This document shows, one piece after another, positions 15,579 through 24,554 of a DNA stretch of 64,000 bases. A model generated the notes under the pieces. The model was not told the origin of the DNA, made no database searches, and saw only the letters and a list, made by a program, of their open reading frames with translations. The stretch is from the NCBI RefSeq assembly GCF_009766065.1, contig NZ_LMUE01000009.1, forward strand, positions 408,196 through 472,195. Direction: 5' to 3'. Source of the stretch: Dyella sp. S184 (GTDB lineage: Bacteria > Pseudomonadota > Gammaproteobacteria > Xanthomonadales > Rhodanobacteraceae). Positions within the stretch are counted from its first letter, which is position 1, and each line of letters opens with the position of its first letter. Both the position numbers and the translations under genes were made by a program.

Positions 15579-16733
15579 ATGACAGCGCATAACCACGGTC
15601 GCCCCCCATCCGGAAGGGTGATCCTCTTGAGAGTCAGCCAGAAGGCACTATTGTTCGGCATCGCCTCGACGTTGGCCGCTTGCTCCGGAGGAAAAGTAGC
15701 GGCAGTACAGAATGCCGTTCTCCCGGCCGATCCCTCTTACAAAATCGGGCAGGCGTTCGACCATCGAAAAATCTGCACATCTACGAAGTGGGATACGGTC
15801 AAAGATGGCAGGGGCCGACTGATCGTCGAGTATCGCTGCGAACTAAGCGGTGTGGCGGACTACTACAAATCGCTTGACGATAAGAAGTTGGCCGCCTTGC
15901 AGGGGACTATCCAGGGCCTCGAAGGCAATTACATTGCTGGGATGACATCCCTGCAAACCAAGATTGACGGCGAGCAAAAGAAACTGACCGAGCTCAACGC
16001 AGGCATCGTGAATCCCGATGCCCAAGCCAACGTTGATGCTGACAAGATCAAGTTGCAAGACCAGTCCGAAGAATTGTTGGCACTGAAGTCCGGGGACGTG
16101 ACCTCAATCATAAGCACGACAAATCGAGTAAGCGCCAGCCTTCCAACAGACTCGTTCAACGACGCAGATCTATCGACCATCGCCAGAGATGCGAGTGAGC
16201 ATCTCTCGCTATCCACCAAGGCTGGCCAGAATGGCGCGCCGTCGGCGGAACTGACGAGAGACGAAAACGGGATCACATCAGCCAGTCAAAGTGCCATCTA
16301 CGAGCTGCAAAGAAGTATCGGACTGCTGCAGTCAGGCATAGCTCAGAGTGCTGCAAGTATTCAGCAAGACAAGAATGACACGGCAGGAATACAGAACCGG
16401 ATTGTTGATGTGTCTGCCCTCATCAAGTCTGACCAAGACGAGCTTGCAAAAGAAACGGCTGGCAAAGAGGACTATTTCAGGAACTTAGAAAAGAGTGTCG
16501 GCGCGCAGATTCAAGCGATTGGTCTGAACCCCGTCGTCAGAGGAGATGAGTTGTTTCAGTGGACAGTCGCCGATGACAACACACCCAGCTTAGTCTACGC
16601 AGGCGCTGAGATGGTTCACAAAGATGGCCACACCGATGATATTGCATACGGCTACAACTCTGTCGGAACTGCAATTCAGCTGATCGTCCAAAACTCAATG
16701 AACAATTATTCCCAGTACGAACCACAAATTTGA
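15579..16733 (+). CDS. Coiled-coil lipoprotein, hypothetical
   Basis: The frame has 384 codons, but the first residues before 'LRVSQKALLFGIASTLAACSGG' may be untranslated. The lipobox LAAC predicts a lipidated Cys near residue 35. The middle (about 110-310) is rich in heptad-like Leu/Ile/Gln/Lys/Asp and probably forms coiled coils ('LQGTIQGLEGNY', 'LQTKIDGEQKKLTELNAGI', 'IKSDQDELAKETAGKEDY'). The C-terminal region is globular. No family was recognised. Orientation and spacing suggest it belongs with the next secreted protein gene. Confidence 0.65.
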   Translation: MTAHNHGRPPSGRVILLRVSQKALLFGIASTLAACSGGKVAAVQNAVLPADPSYKIGQAFDHRKICTSTKWDTVKDGRGRLIVEYRCELSGVADYYKSLDDKKLAALQGTIQGLEGNYIAGMTSLQTKIDGEQKKLTELNAGIVNPDAQANVDADKIKLQDQSEELLALKSGDVTSIISTTNRVSASLPTDSFNDADLSTIARDASEHLSLSTKAGQNGAPSAELTRDENGITSASQSAIYELQRSIGLLQSGIAQSAASIQQDKNDTAGIQNRIVDVSALIKSDQDELAKETAGKEDYFRNLEKSVGAQIQAIGLNPVVRGDELFQWTVADDNTPSLVYAGAEMVHKDGHTDDIAYGYNSVGTAIQLIVQNSMNNYSQYEPQI

Positions 16734-16957
16734 GTTTAATGGGCCAGCTGCAAATCCGAATGGCGTTCTGTGAAAGAAAACATCCGTCGCCGTGAATTCG
16801 GCGACGGATACAGTTGATGCACTTTCGCAAATGGTCAGCTGACTCCGACCGAAGAAGGATGTTGTTCATCGCGGTGTTCGCTTCGACGCCAGGCGGTCAT
16901 GCGGAGTTACCTACCGCTCGATCCATTCCCAATGACTCATTGAAGGAAAATAGTTTA

Positions 16958-17896
16958 ATGAAAACTAGGACACTGAGCCTCCTGTGTGTCATCGTCATTT
17001 GCGTTACCGTTGCCTTCCTTGGCTACCAGAGTATCAACTCCAACTCGGCATCCGGTGATGTAACGGTCCCAGTGGACAACAGCCCTGCTACCAATGGGAC
17101 CACCGACCAAGACGCTAGGGCCCAGGTCGCCGCTACTCTGGCCGGCACAGTAAACGTGCCCGTGCAATCCGATGCGGTTCGACAGCCGACTGCTACCGCC
17201 GCAGCGGCCGACTCAGCGCAGGACATGGATCTACCCGCTATCGAAGCCGACGGTACAGGCGTGGACGGTCATCCCCTGTCGTTCGCAACCACCGACAGCA
17301 AGGTGGCCTGGCAGATAGCTGCTAAGAACGGCTCCAAGCTTATGCTGACGGTCACCGCTATCAACCACGAAGGTTATCCGGTCTATGCACTTACCTGTGC
17401 CAACGGCCGTTGCTCCAATGAAACACTGGGCGACCAGGGCACGGTGCAACAGGTATCGGTCGCTATGACGGATGTTCGTCAAGTCGACATCCATCGTTAC
17501 GGCTACAAGTGCGATGTGATCTGTACGGACAAGGCAGGCAACATCATTGGCCGTCCTTCGACTTACCCACCGTCGCAGTGGAGCCAGTCGGCTACTCAGC
17601 CGCTGGCTGTCTTGGCCGCCATGAAGCGTGAAAACGGTAATTCGGATATCCCAGTGAGCGGGATCAATCAGGATGGCTTTCCGATCTACGACGCTTTGTG
17701 TGGCCTAGATGGTCAGTGCCATGACTCAGCGGGAAATCGTCAGGGTACTGTCAAACAGGTGGCTGATCAGTTGGAAGCAGTTGATCCTCAGGCTGCAGTG
17801 GATTACCACCTGACGTGCGCCGTGTTTTGTTCAGACGCCCTGAGCAACGTCGTGGGTCAGCCATCGCTACGAAAAAAGCTGACCTTGGCAAGCTAG
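16958..17896 (+). CDS. Secreted or anchored protein with two Cys-containing repeats, hypothetical
   Basis: ATG 16,958 ('MKTRTLSLLCVIVICVTVAF') has a GAAGGA motif upstream and begins a signal anchor; 312 residues. After a Thr/Ala/Pro-rich linker come two related repeats: 'AINHEGYPVYALTCANGRCS' and 'GINQDGFPIYDALCGLDGQC'. Each is followed by 'GTV(Q/K)QV' and a second Cys pair ('YKCDVICTDKAGNIIGRPS', 'YHLTCAVFCSDALSNVVGQPS'). The paired cysteines suggest disulphides in the periplasm. No family was recognised. An upstream in-frame start at 16,814 lacks support. Confidence 0.65.
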   Translation: MKTRTLSLLCVIVICVTVAFLGYQSINSNSASGDVTVPVDNSPATNGTTDQDARAQVAATLAGTVNVPVQSDAVRQPTATAAAADSAQDMDLPAIEADGTGVDGHPLSFATTDSKVAWQIAAKNGSKLMLTVTAINHEGYPVYALTCANGRCSNETLGDQGTVQQVSVAMTDVRQVDIHRYGYKCDVICTDKAGNIIGRPSTYPPSQWSQSATQPLAVLAAMKRENGNSDIPVSGINQDGFPIYDALCGLDGQCHDSAGNRQGTVKQVADQLEAVDPQAAVDYHLTCAVFCSDALSNVVGQPSLRKKLTLAS

Positions 17897-18826
17897 GTCA
17901 ATGCGTTGCCAGTGCTCGGCGTGTCAGCAAAAGAGATCGGCCCGATACTGTCCATTTCTTGCCTCTTAGGCAGTCAGCGAAACGGTTCATCGAAATGATC
18001 GCCTCGTATCACTTCTGGCTCGGCACGCTCGATGCTTGGCTCTCTGCTCATGAACCTCCCCTGCAGTGTCAGGATTGACTGATTGGGGTGAGATGTCTCC
18101 ATCCCTTCGGATTTTTGCTTGCCAGCATAAAACCGGTCGTCGCCAGCTCTTCGGCTGGCGACTAAGGTTACTTGTCAGCCCTTGCCTACGGCGGTCTGTA
18201 AAAAGCGCACGGCTCGCCTGTGGCCTCGCGCACACTTTCTCTCTTGCGAGGAGTTCGGGTGTTGACCCGATCCCTTGTCGAGCGCTGGCTTAGTAGCCAG
18301 CACTGATAGTTAAAGCGTCTCGCCTCTCCCCTTCTTCTCTCCCGCCTCCCCCTCTCGCGCTCTCTCCCTCCACCCTCTCTTTAACCCCCCCTCCCCCCAA
18401 GCAACAGCGAAGCAAGAGCCTTCATTGAGCGGTGTGGGTCTAGCTCGGGCTATCCCCACTGACCAATCGGTCTAGCAAGAGCACAGCAGAGCAAGAGCAA
18501 TAGCATTTGATTGGCAACTTACACCCCGCCGACGCCTCTGGTGATCCGCTACAGCAGGACGATACTGCCTTATGGTTACACAATGAGCTCAGCCAGACTT
18601 GCTCATGAACGTCACCACCTGCGTGGATAGCGACACGGAATGCGCAGCAGCCTTTTGGGGGCCTTCTCGGCTTTGCGAAGCTTCCAGAACATAGGCAACT
18701 CGCAGGCGTATCATCCTTTGATACTGAGCCAGGACCAAATTTGATCGGCTTCACCTGCCCAGCAACGACGCACCCCAAAGGACATGTTCTTCCTGGGTAG
18801 AGTCATGGGTAGAAAAATTCAGTCCA
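17897..18826. other. Intergenic region of 0.9 kb with pyrimidine tract and short repeats
   Basis: No gene could be supported here. It contains a 9-bp hairpin GTCGCCAGC-TCTTCG-GCTGGCGAC (18,139-18,162), an almost pure C/T tract (18,319-18,398), and three copies of AGCAAGAGC (18,411, 18,474, 18,490). A Cys/Ser-rich 112-codon frame on the - strand (18,440-18,778) looks spurious. It is the right edge of the accessory zone next to tRNA-Ser. Confidence 0.6.
18319..18398. repeat. Polypyrimidine tract, about 80 nt
   Basis: The + strand is C/T almost throughout, with mixed CTCTCC, CTTCT and CCCCTC words ending in C-runs. A few purines interrupt it (cgc, cac, aa). Such tracts can form triplex DNA. No tandem unit is evident. 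Confidence 0.7.
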
Positions 18827-18853
18827 CAAAAAAGCCCCGTATTTCAGGGGCTT
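18827..18853 (-). terminator. Rho-independent terminator of tRNA-Ser
   Basis: On the - strand the sequence reads AAGCCCC-TGAAATAC-GGGGCTTTTTT: a 5-6 bp GC stem plus T-tract, 12 bp after the tRNA 3' end. Confidence 0.8.
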
Positions 18854-18864
18854 ATCTGCATATC

Positions 18865-18957
18865 TGGCGGAGAGAGAGGGATTCGAACCCTCGATAAGGC
18901 TTTTGACCCTATACTCCCTTAGCAGGGGAGCCCCTTCGGCCACTCGGGCATCTCTCC
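18865..18957 (-). tRNA. tRNA-Ser, anticodon GCU
   Basis: This is a 93-nt type II tRNA. The acceptor stem is GGAGAGA/TCTCTCC, followed by GCCA. The anticodon stem is CTCCC/GGGAG with loop CTGCTAA, giving anticodon GCT, which reads AGC/AGU. The long variable arm is present, and the T arm is GAGGG-TTCGAAT-CCCTC. It lies downstream of csrA on the same strand, an order seen in Xanthomonadales. Its 3' end points into the accessory zone, so it is a possible second integration target. Confidence 0.96.
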
Positions 18958-19034
18958 GGGGTTTTTCCCGCATTGCTGCGGAGCCGGCAAGGATACTGAC
19001 CGGCGCGGTCAAGGTAAAGTCTTAAATACTGTGA

Positions 19035-19238
19035 TCAGTGCTCGGCAGAGCCTTCCGGCACACTGCCACCTTCGGTTTCGCCCTTGATTCGCTGATAGAT
19101 TTCTTCGCGGTGGACAGCAACCGTCTTGGGTGCATTGATACCGATACGCACCTGATTGCCCTTCACGCCCAGAACGGTAACGGTCACCTCGTCGCCGATC
19201 ATCAGAGTCTCACCGACCCTGCGGGTCAGAATCAACAT
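19035..19238 (-). CDS. csrA: Carbon storage regulator CsrA
   Basis: This 67-residue protein begins '[20 protein letters not shown]', the CsrA hallmark, followed by '[30 protein letters not shown]'. It is a dimeric RNA-binding post-transcriptional regulator that binds GGA motifs in mRNA leaders. The R in 'VHREEIY' is the conserved RNA-contact residue. It lies 260 bp downstream of alaS and 78 bp before tRNA-Ser, as in other gammaproteobacteria. Confidence 0.97.
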   Translation of the reverse strand: MLILTRRVGETLMIGDEVTVTVLGVKGNQVRIGINAPKTVAVHREEIYQRIKGETEGGSVPEGSAEH

Positions 19239-19498
19239 GATTTCCTACTCCATTAATGCTGTTGGTCACAGGCCTGCAGATCGGCGGCACCTCACCCCTG
19301 AGGCCATCCATCTGCAGTTCGACGATTGATCCGTCGAAGGCCCTACCGCCTTCCCGGCTCACAGCCAAAACACTCCTGAGCGTCCTGACTGGCGACGCCA
19401 CCGTTATCGGCAGCGTCGACACTGCGTCGATACTAACTGAGCCTGATTCCCCTGCGCAATGCGCCTGGGTACTGGCAAATAGCCTATGCAGGCTGTGT

Positions 19499-22126
19499 TC
19501 ACTGAGCGGCAATCCAATCCGGCAATGCCGCCAGGATAGCCGGCAGGTCAGCCGCGTCCGATCCACCGCCCTGGGCCATGTCAGGCCGGCCGCCACCCTT
19601 GCCATCAATCTGTGCAGCGACATGTGCAACCACACTACCAGCCTTGATCCGCCCGAGTGCCTTGCCATGCACGCCGGCGATCAGCGAGACGCGGCCATCT
19701 GCCGCACCGGCCAGCAGGATCACGCAGTCGCCCAGCTGCTGCTTGAGCTGATCCACGCTGTCGCGCAGTGACTTGGCGTCGAGGCCTTCCAGCCGCGCAG
19801 CGACTACCTTGATGCCACCGACATCCTTGGCAGAACCGGCCAGATCGGCGGTGGCGGAACCGGCCGCCTTGCTGCGCAGTGAATCCAGTTCGCGTTCGAG
19901 CTTCTTTTGCTTGTCGAACAGCTGGCGCAATTTTTCCACCGCGTCGTCGCCGCTGCTGGAAAGCAGTTGCGACAGCTCGCCCAGACGACGCTCCTCGTCG
20001 GCCACATAGGCCAGCGCGCCATCACCGGTTACCGCCTCGATGCGGCGCACGCCGGAAGCCACGCCGGCCTCGCTGGTGATCTTGAACAGACCGATGTCAC
20101 CGGTACGGCCGACATGGGTGCCGCCGCACAACTCGGTGGAGAAGTCGCCCATCTTCAATACACGCACTTCATCGCCATACTTCTCGCCGAACAAGGCCAT
20201 CGCACCGAACTCGATCGCCTGGTCGTAAGCCATGTTGTGCACTTCGGCGGCCGCATTACGGCGTACCTCGGCATTGACCATCGCCTCGACCTGGCTCAGC
20301 TCGTCGTGACTCATCGGCTTGAAGTGCGAGAAGTCGAAGCGCAGACGCTCCGGCGCTACCAGCGAACCCTTCTGCGCCACGTGATCGCCGAGCACCTTGC
20401 GCAAGGCTGCATGCAGCAGATGCGTCGCCGAGTGGTTGAGGATGATCGCCTGGCGACGCGAGGCGTCCACGCTGGCCTCGACGACGTCGCCAGTGCGCAA
20501 CGGTTGTGCGCCCTGCCAGCGGCCAGCGTGACCGAAGAACACGCCACCCATCTTCAGCGTGTCGCTGACTTCGAATCGGCCAGCCGCGTTGAGCAGCTCA
20601 CCGGTATCACCGACCTGGCCACCCGACTCGGCGTAGAACGGCGTGCGGTCGAGGATCAGCAGACCTTCCTCGCCCTCACCAAGCTGATCTATCTGCTTGC
20701 CGCCACGCACGATGCCAAGCACCTTGCTGTCCTGGCTGCACAGCGCCTCGTAACCGAGGAAAACCGTGGGCTTCAACTGGCTGGCCAGCTCAGCCGGCAT
20801 CTGGCCTTTGGCCTCGAAGCGACCGGCAGCGCGAGCGCGCTCGCGCTGCTCGTTCATCGACCGATCGAAACCGTCCATGTCGACTTCAAGGCCACGCTCG
20901 CGCGCGATGTCCGCAGTGAGGTCAACCGGAAAACCGTAGGTGTCGTACAGGCGAAAGGCATCCGCGCCGGGAATGATCTTGGCGGATTTGCCAGCTACTT
21001 CGTCGAACAGGCGCATGCCGTGTTCCAGCGTCTCGCCGAAGCGCTGTTCCTCGGCACTCAGCGCTTCCTCGACGAAGGCCTGTTTCGCAGCCAGCTCCGG
21101 ATAGGCCACGCCCATTTCCTCGACCAGCGGCGCGACCATCTTCCAGAAGAAATCACCGCGCACGCCAAGCATCCAGCCATGCCGCAGGGCGCGGCGGATG
21201 ATCCGGCGCAGCACATAACCGCGACCTTCGTTGGACGGCAGCACGCCGTCGACGATCAGGAACGAGCAGGCGCGGATATGGTCGGCGATCACGCGCAGCG
21301 ACTTGTTCGCCAGATCCCTGATGCCGGTGAGCTCGCCCGCCACACAGATCAGGTGTTCGAACAGGTCGATCTCGTAGTTGGAGTGCACGTGCTGCAGCAC
21401 CGCGGCGAGTCGCTCCAGGCCCATGCCGGTGTCCACGCACGGTGCCGGCAGCGGCGACAGCGAACCGTCGGGTGCACGATCGAACTGCATGAACACCAGG
21501 TTCCAGATCTCGATGTAGCGGTCGCCATCCTCGTCGGGTGAACCGGGCGGCCCACCGGCGATGTCGGCACCGTGATCGAAGAAAATCTCGGTGCACGGAC
21601 CGCACGGACCCGTGTCGGCCATCTGCCAGAAATTGTCGGAAGCAAACGGCGCCCCCTTGTTGTCGCCGATCCGCACGATCCGCTCGGCCGGCACACCGAC
21701 TTCCTTGTTCCAGATGTCGAACGCCTCGTCGTCGGTGTGATAGACGGTGACCCACAGCTTGTCCGCCGGCAGCTTGAATACGCCGGTCAGCAGCTCCCAT
21801 GCATAGATGATCGCATCGCGCTTGAAGTAATCGCCGAACGACCAGTTGCCGAGCATCTCGAAGAACGTGTGGTGGCGCGCGGTATAGCCCACCGCATCCA
21901 GATCGTTGTGCTTGCCGCCAGCACGCAGGCAGCGCTGCACGTCCGCTGCCCGGACGTATCCAGGTTTCTCGCTGCCGAGGAATACGTTCTTGAACTGCAC
22001 CATGCCCGAGTTGGTGAACAGCAGGGTCGGGTCGCTGGACGGCACCAGCGAGCTGGACGGCACGATAGTGTGTCCCTTGGAGCGGAAGTAGTCGAGGAAG
22101 GTGGCGCGGATTTCGGAGGTTTTCAT
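19499..22126 (-). CDS. alaS: Alanyl-tRNA synthetase
   Basis: The protein has 875 residues from ATG 22,126 ('[20 protein letters not shown]'). The frame is open further upstream, but this start matches the family. The class II catalytic core is visible ('[15 protein letters not shown]', '[19 protein letters not shown]'). The editing domain holds zinc ligands in '[12 protein letters not shown]' and '[13 protein letters not shown]'. The C-Ala domain is present, ending in the Gly-rich '[12 protein letters not shown]' segment. It charges tRNA-Ala and edits mischarged Ser/Gly. It sits between recX and csrA. Confidence 0.98.
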   Translation of the reverse strand: MKTSEIRATFLDYFRSKGHTIVPSSSLVPSSDPTLLFTNSGMVQFKNVFLGSEKPGYVRAADVQRCLRAGGKHNDLDAVGYTARHHTFFEMLGNWSFGDYFKRDAIIYAWELLTGVFKLPADKLWVTVYHTDDEAFDIWNKEVGVPAERIVRIGDNKGAPFASDNFWQMADTGPCGPCTEIFFDHGADIAGGPPGSPDEDGDRYIEIWNLVFMQFDRAPDGSLSPLPAPCVDTGMGLERLAAVLQHVHSNYEIDLFEHLICVAGELTGIRDLANKSLRVIADHIRACSFLIVDGVLPSNEGRGYVLRRIIRRALRHGWMLGVRGDFFWKMVAPLVEEMGVAYPELAAKQAFVEEALSAEEQRFGETLEHGMRLFDEVAGKSAKIIPGADAFRLYDTYGFPVDLTADIARERGLEVDMDGFDRSMNEQRERARAAGRFEAKGQMPAELASQLKPTVFLGYEALCSQDSKVLGIVRGGKQIDQLGEGEEGLLILDRTPFYAESGGQVGDTGELLNAAGRFEVSDTLKMGGVFFGHAGRWQGAQPLRTGDVVEASVDASRRQAIILNHSATHLLHAALRKVLGDHVAQKGSLVAPERLRFDFSHFKPMSHDELSQVEAMVNAEVRRNAAAEVHNMAYDQAIEFGAMALFGEKYGDEVRVLKMGDFSTELCGGTHVGRTGDIGLFKITSEAGVASGVRRIEAVTGDGALAYVADEERRLGELSQLLSSSGDDAVEKLRQLFDKQKKLERELDSLRSKAAGSATADLAGSAKDVGGIKVVAARLEGLDAKSLRDSVDQLKQQLGDCVILLAGAADGRVSLIAGVHGKALGRIKAGSVVAHVAAQIDGKGGGRPDMAQGGGSDAADLPAILAALPDWIAAQ

Positions 22127-22184
22127 GCGGATCGTGGTGGCAGACAGTAGAAGGCCACACCGCGGGCGAGCCGCCCGACCGCTC

Positions 22185-22210
22185 AATCCATCATCCCTGG
22201 ATGATGGATT
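22185..22210. terminator. Hairpin directly after the recX stop
   Basis: AATCCATCAT-CCCTGG-ATGATGGATT is a 10-bp perfect stem abutting the recX stop at 22,211. It lacks a clear T-tract, so it could slow rather than end transcription between recX and alaS. Confidence 0.45.
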
Positions 22211-22717
22211 TCAGGAATCTTCGTCGGCAGCTTCGTCCACATCGGCGTGGGTAACACTCCGTACTGTGGCGGCGGCAAAGCCGCGGCGCAAGAGGAATTG
22301 CGCCCGACGGGTGCGCTCGGCGGCATCGGCTACACCTGCCTTGCCATAACGGCGGCGCAGCTGGGCGGCGGCGGAAGCGTCCCAGTCGACCTCGGCTGCG
22401 TCCAGCAGCTCGCGAATGCGCGCATCGCCCAGACCATGGCTTTTCAGCTCCACGCGCAGCCGCATCGGGCCGTAGCCCTGGGCGATCCGGCCGCGCAACA
22501 GCACTTCGGCAAAGCGGTCGTCATCCTGATAATGCTGCTCGCCGAGACGGTCGACCGCGGCGCTGGTTTCCTCGCCCTCGTAACCACCCTGACGCAGCTT
22601 GGTTTTCAGCTCCTTGCGCGAGTGTTCACGGCGCGCCAGCAGACCAAGCGCCTTGTCGTAGGCGCTGCGCTTCGGCTTGGCCGGGTCGTCCTTGCCGGGC
22701 GGGCGTTTCATGAACAT
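22211..22717 (-). CDS. recX: RecA regulator RecX
   Basis: This gene encodes about 168 residues. RecX-type three-helix repeats are visible ('AYDKALGLLARREHSRKELK', 'DDDRFAEVLLRGRIAQGYGP'), and 'LKSHGLGDARIRELLD' also belongs to the family. It inhibits RecA filament extension and lies just downstream of recA on the same strand. The start was set after the intergenic hairpin: ATGs at 22,750 and 22,729 fall inside the stem-loop, while 22,717 and 22,711 do not. No strong ribosome binding site is seen, which suggests low translation or coupling. Confidence 0.93.
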   Translation of the reverse strand: MFMKRPPGKDDPAKPKRSAYDKALGLLARREHSRKELKTKLRQGGYEGEETSAAVDRLGEQHYQDDDRFAEVLLRGRIAQGYGPMRLRVELKSHGLGDARIRELLDAAEVDWDASAAAQLRRRYGKAGVADAAERTRRAQFLLRRGFAAATVRSVTHADVDEAADEDS

Positions 22718-22727
22718 GCAAACGGAC

Positions 22728-22753
22728 ATGGCCCGGGCAAGCCGGGCCATGTT
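22728..22753 (-). terminator. recA-recX intergenic hairpin (attenuator-like)
   Basis: An 11-bp stem ACATGGCCCGG/CCGGGCCATGT with a 5-nt loop lies between the recA stop and the recX start. Similar hairpins in other bacteria let only a fraction of recA transcripts continue into recX. There is no proper T-run on the - strand. Confidence 0.6.
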
Positions 22754-22782
22754 TTCCGCAACAGACTGCTACAAGTCACCGC

Positions 22783-23820
22783 TCACGCTTCCTCGAGCGC
22801 CTCTTCCGGTGCCGCGGCGGCAGGCTTGCCGACCGGTACCAGCAGGCGCTCGCGCAGCAGCTTGTCGAGCTCGTTGGTGATCGCCGGGTTGTCGCGCAGG
22901 AACTGGCGCACGTTCTCCTTGCCCTGGCCGATGCGGTCACCGTTGTAGCTGTACCAGGCACCGGATTTGTCGATCAGGTTCTGGGCCACGCCCAGCTCGA
23001 TGATCTCGCCTTCGCGCGAGGTGCCCTCGCCGTAAAGGATCTCGAACTCGGCCTGGCGGAAGGGCGGCGCCACCTTGTTCTTGACCACCTTGACGCGGGT
23101 TTCCGAACCGATGATCTCGTCGCCCTTCTTCACCGCGCCGATGCGACGGATATCCAGGCGTACCGAGGCGTAGAACTTCAGCGCGTTGCCGCCGGTGGTG
23201 GTTTCCGGACTGCCAAACATCACGCCGATCTTCATGCGGATCTGGTTGATGAAGATGACCAGGGTGCCGGACTTCTTGATGTTGGCGGTGAGCTTGCGCA
23301 GCGCCTGGCTCATCAGACGGGCATGCAGGCCGACGTGGGAGTCGCCCATCTCGCCTTCGATTTCGGCCTTCGGCGTCAGCGCGGCGACCGAGTCGACCAC
23401 GACCATGTCGACCGCGCCCGAACGCACCAGCATGTCGGCGATTTCCAGCGCCTGCTCGCCGGTATCCGGCTGCGACACCAGCAAGTCGTCGACCTTGACG
23501 CCCAGCTTTTCCGCATAGGTCGGGTCGAGCGCATGCTCGGCATCGATGAACGCGGCGGTGCCGCCGGCGCGCTGGCAACTGGCGATCGCCTGCAGGGTCA
23601 TGGTGGTCTTGCCGGACGATTCCGGCCCGTAGATCTCGACCACGCGGCCACGCGGCAGGCCGCCGACGCCGAGGGCGATGTCCAGCCCGAGCGAGCCGGT
23701 GGAGACCGTTTCGATCGCTTCGTTGACGCGGTCGCCCATGCGCATGATCGCGCCCTTGCCGAACTGCTTTTCGATCTGGCCGAGGGCGGAAGTAAGTGCC
23801 TTGCGCTTGTTGTCATCCAT
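22783..23820 (-). CDS. recA: Recombinase RecA
   Basis: The protein has 345 residues. The Walker A box is in '[20 protein letters not shown]', followed by '[14 protein letters not shown]', '[20 protein letters not shown]', and the L2 loop region '[21 protein letters not shown]', then '[19 protein letters not shown]'. It is a DNA-dependent ATPase for homologous recombination and SOS co-protease activity. It is the first gene of recA-recX(-alaS-csrA). The leader of about 130 bp upstream should carry the SOS-controlled promoter. Confidence 0.98.
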   Translation of the reverse strand: MDDNKRKALTSALGQIEKQFGKGAIMRMGDRVNEAIETVSTGSLGLDIALGVGGLPRGRVVEIYGPESSGKTTMTLQAIASCQRAGGTAAFIDAEHALDPTYAEKLGVKVDDLLVSQPDTGEQALEIADMLVRSGAVDMVVVDSVAALTPKAEIEGEMGDSHVGLHARLMSQALRKLTANIKKSGTLVIFINQIRMKIGVMFGSPETTTGGNALKFYASVRLDIRRIGAVKKGDEIIGSETRVKVVKNKVAPPFRQAEFEILYGEGTSREGEIIELGVAQNLIDKSGAWYSYNGDRIGQGKENVRQFLRDNPAITNELDKLLRERLLVPVGKPAAAAPEEALEEA

Positions 23821-23955
23821 CGTCTTGAATTCCGGTTGGTCTGTTAATGGTGAGCATGATGCCCGGAGCGGGTCTCACGGGCTGCGATCTGTCAGATCGG
23901 CTGGACACCGGCAGTATCCCATACCGGTCAAGCCAGCCTGACCGCCCGTGCCAGC
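23821..23955 (-). promoter_or_regulatory. recA: recA promoter region
   Basis: This is the intergenic leader between the CinA-family gene and recA. A 13-bp palindrome GATCTGTCAGATC lies at 23,886-23,898, and a partly symmetric CGGTATGGGATACTGCCG lies further upstream. Neither matches the E. coli CTGT-N8-ACAG LexA box or a canonical Xanthomonas TTAG-N6-TACTA box, so the SOS operator is not settled. Confidence 0.35.
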
Positions 23956-24465
23956 TCATTCCGTCAGCGTTTTGCTCAGGCCGATGAGCGCGGCCGCCAC
24001 GGTCTGCCGCCTGACTGCCTCGCGATCGCCCGGAAAATGGAACAGCCGCGCATGTCCGTAGCCACCGCGGCGTTTCCAGCCGATCCATACCGTGCCCACC
24101 GGCTTGCCCGGCGTGCCGCCCGATGGTCCGGCTATCCCGGTCACTGCCACCGCCACGCCTGCCCCAAAGCGCGCCAGCGCACCGGAAACCATTTCCAGCA
24201 CGGTTTCCTCGCTGACTGCACCAGCATGCTCCAGCGTACGCGGATTGACCCCGAGCAACGCCTCCTTCGCCTCGTAGCTGTAGGTCACCACGCCAGCGTC
24301 GAACCAGGCCGAACTTCCCGGCAGATCGGTCAGCGTCTTGGCGATCCAGCCGCCACTGCAGGACTCGGCCGTCACCAGCATCAGCTTGCGCTGCTCGACC
24401 TCGGTCGCTACCTCGCCAGCCAGCACCAGCAACTCGGCATCGGTAGGAACGGATGACAACTCCAT
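23956..24465 (-). CDS. pncC: CinA family protein / nicotinamide-nucleotide amidohydrolase (PncC-like)
   Basis: This protein of 169 residues is the stand-alone C-terminal CinA domain. The signature 'VTAESCSGGWIAKTLTDLPG' carries the nucleophilic Ser region. It continues 'FDAGVVTYSYEAKEALLGV', 'VSEETVLEMVSGALARFGAG' and 'AVTGIAGPSGGTPGKPVGTV'. Family members deamidate NMN to NaMN in the pyridine-nucleotide salvage cycle. GGAG lies upstream of the ATG. It is codirectional with and 135 bp upstream of recA, the common gene order cinA-recA. Confidence 0.92.
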   Translation of the reverse strand: MELSSVPTDAELLVLAGEVATEVEQRKLMLVTAESCSGGWIAKTLTDLPGSSAWFDAGVVTYSYEAKEALLGVNPRTLEHAGAVSEETVLEMVSGALARFGAGVAVAVTGIAGPSGGTPGKPVGTVWIGWKRRGGYGHARLFHFPGDREAVRRQTVAAALIGLSKTLTE

Positions 24466-24554
24466 GCGAGACTCCCAGACTTGAATGAGCTTTGCGCCGC
24501 GCGCAGGGCCACTGTTTTACCCGTTACGCGCGACCACGCCAAGACTTGTATTGC

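Noticed and set aside
18440..18778. 112-codon - strand frame before tRNA-Ser
   Set aside because: Composition is odd (Cys/Ser rich), with no ribosome binding site and no domain; it includes simple AGCAAGAGC repeats.
19907..21541. Long (544-codon) + strand open frame inside alaS
   Set aside because: It is antisense to the clear AlaS coding sequence; composition is His/Gln/Arg-rich as for mirror frames.
23821..23955. LexA box upstream of recA
   Set aside because: No match to CTGT-N8-ACAG or to TTAG-N6-TACTA. The palindrome GATCTGTCAGATC is present but unproven.
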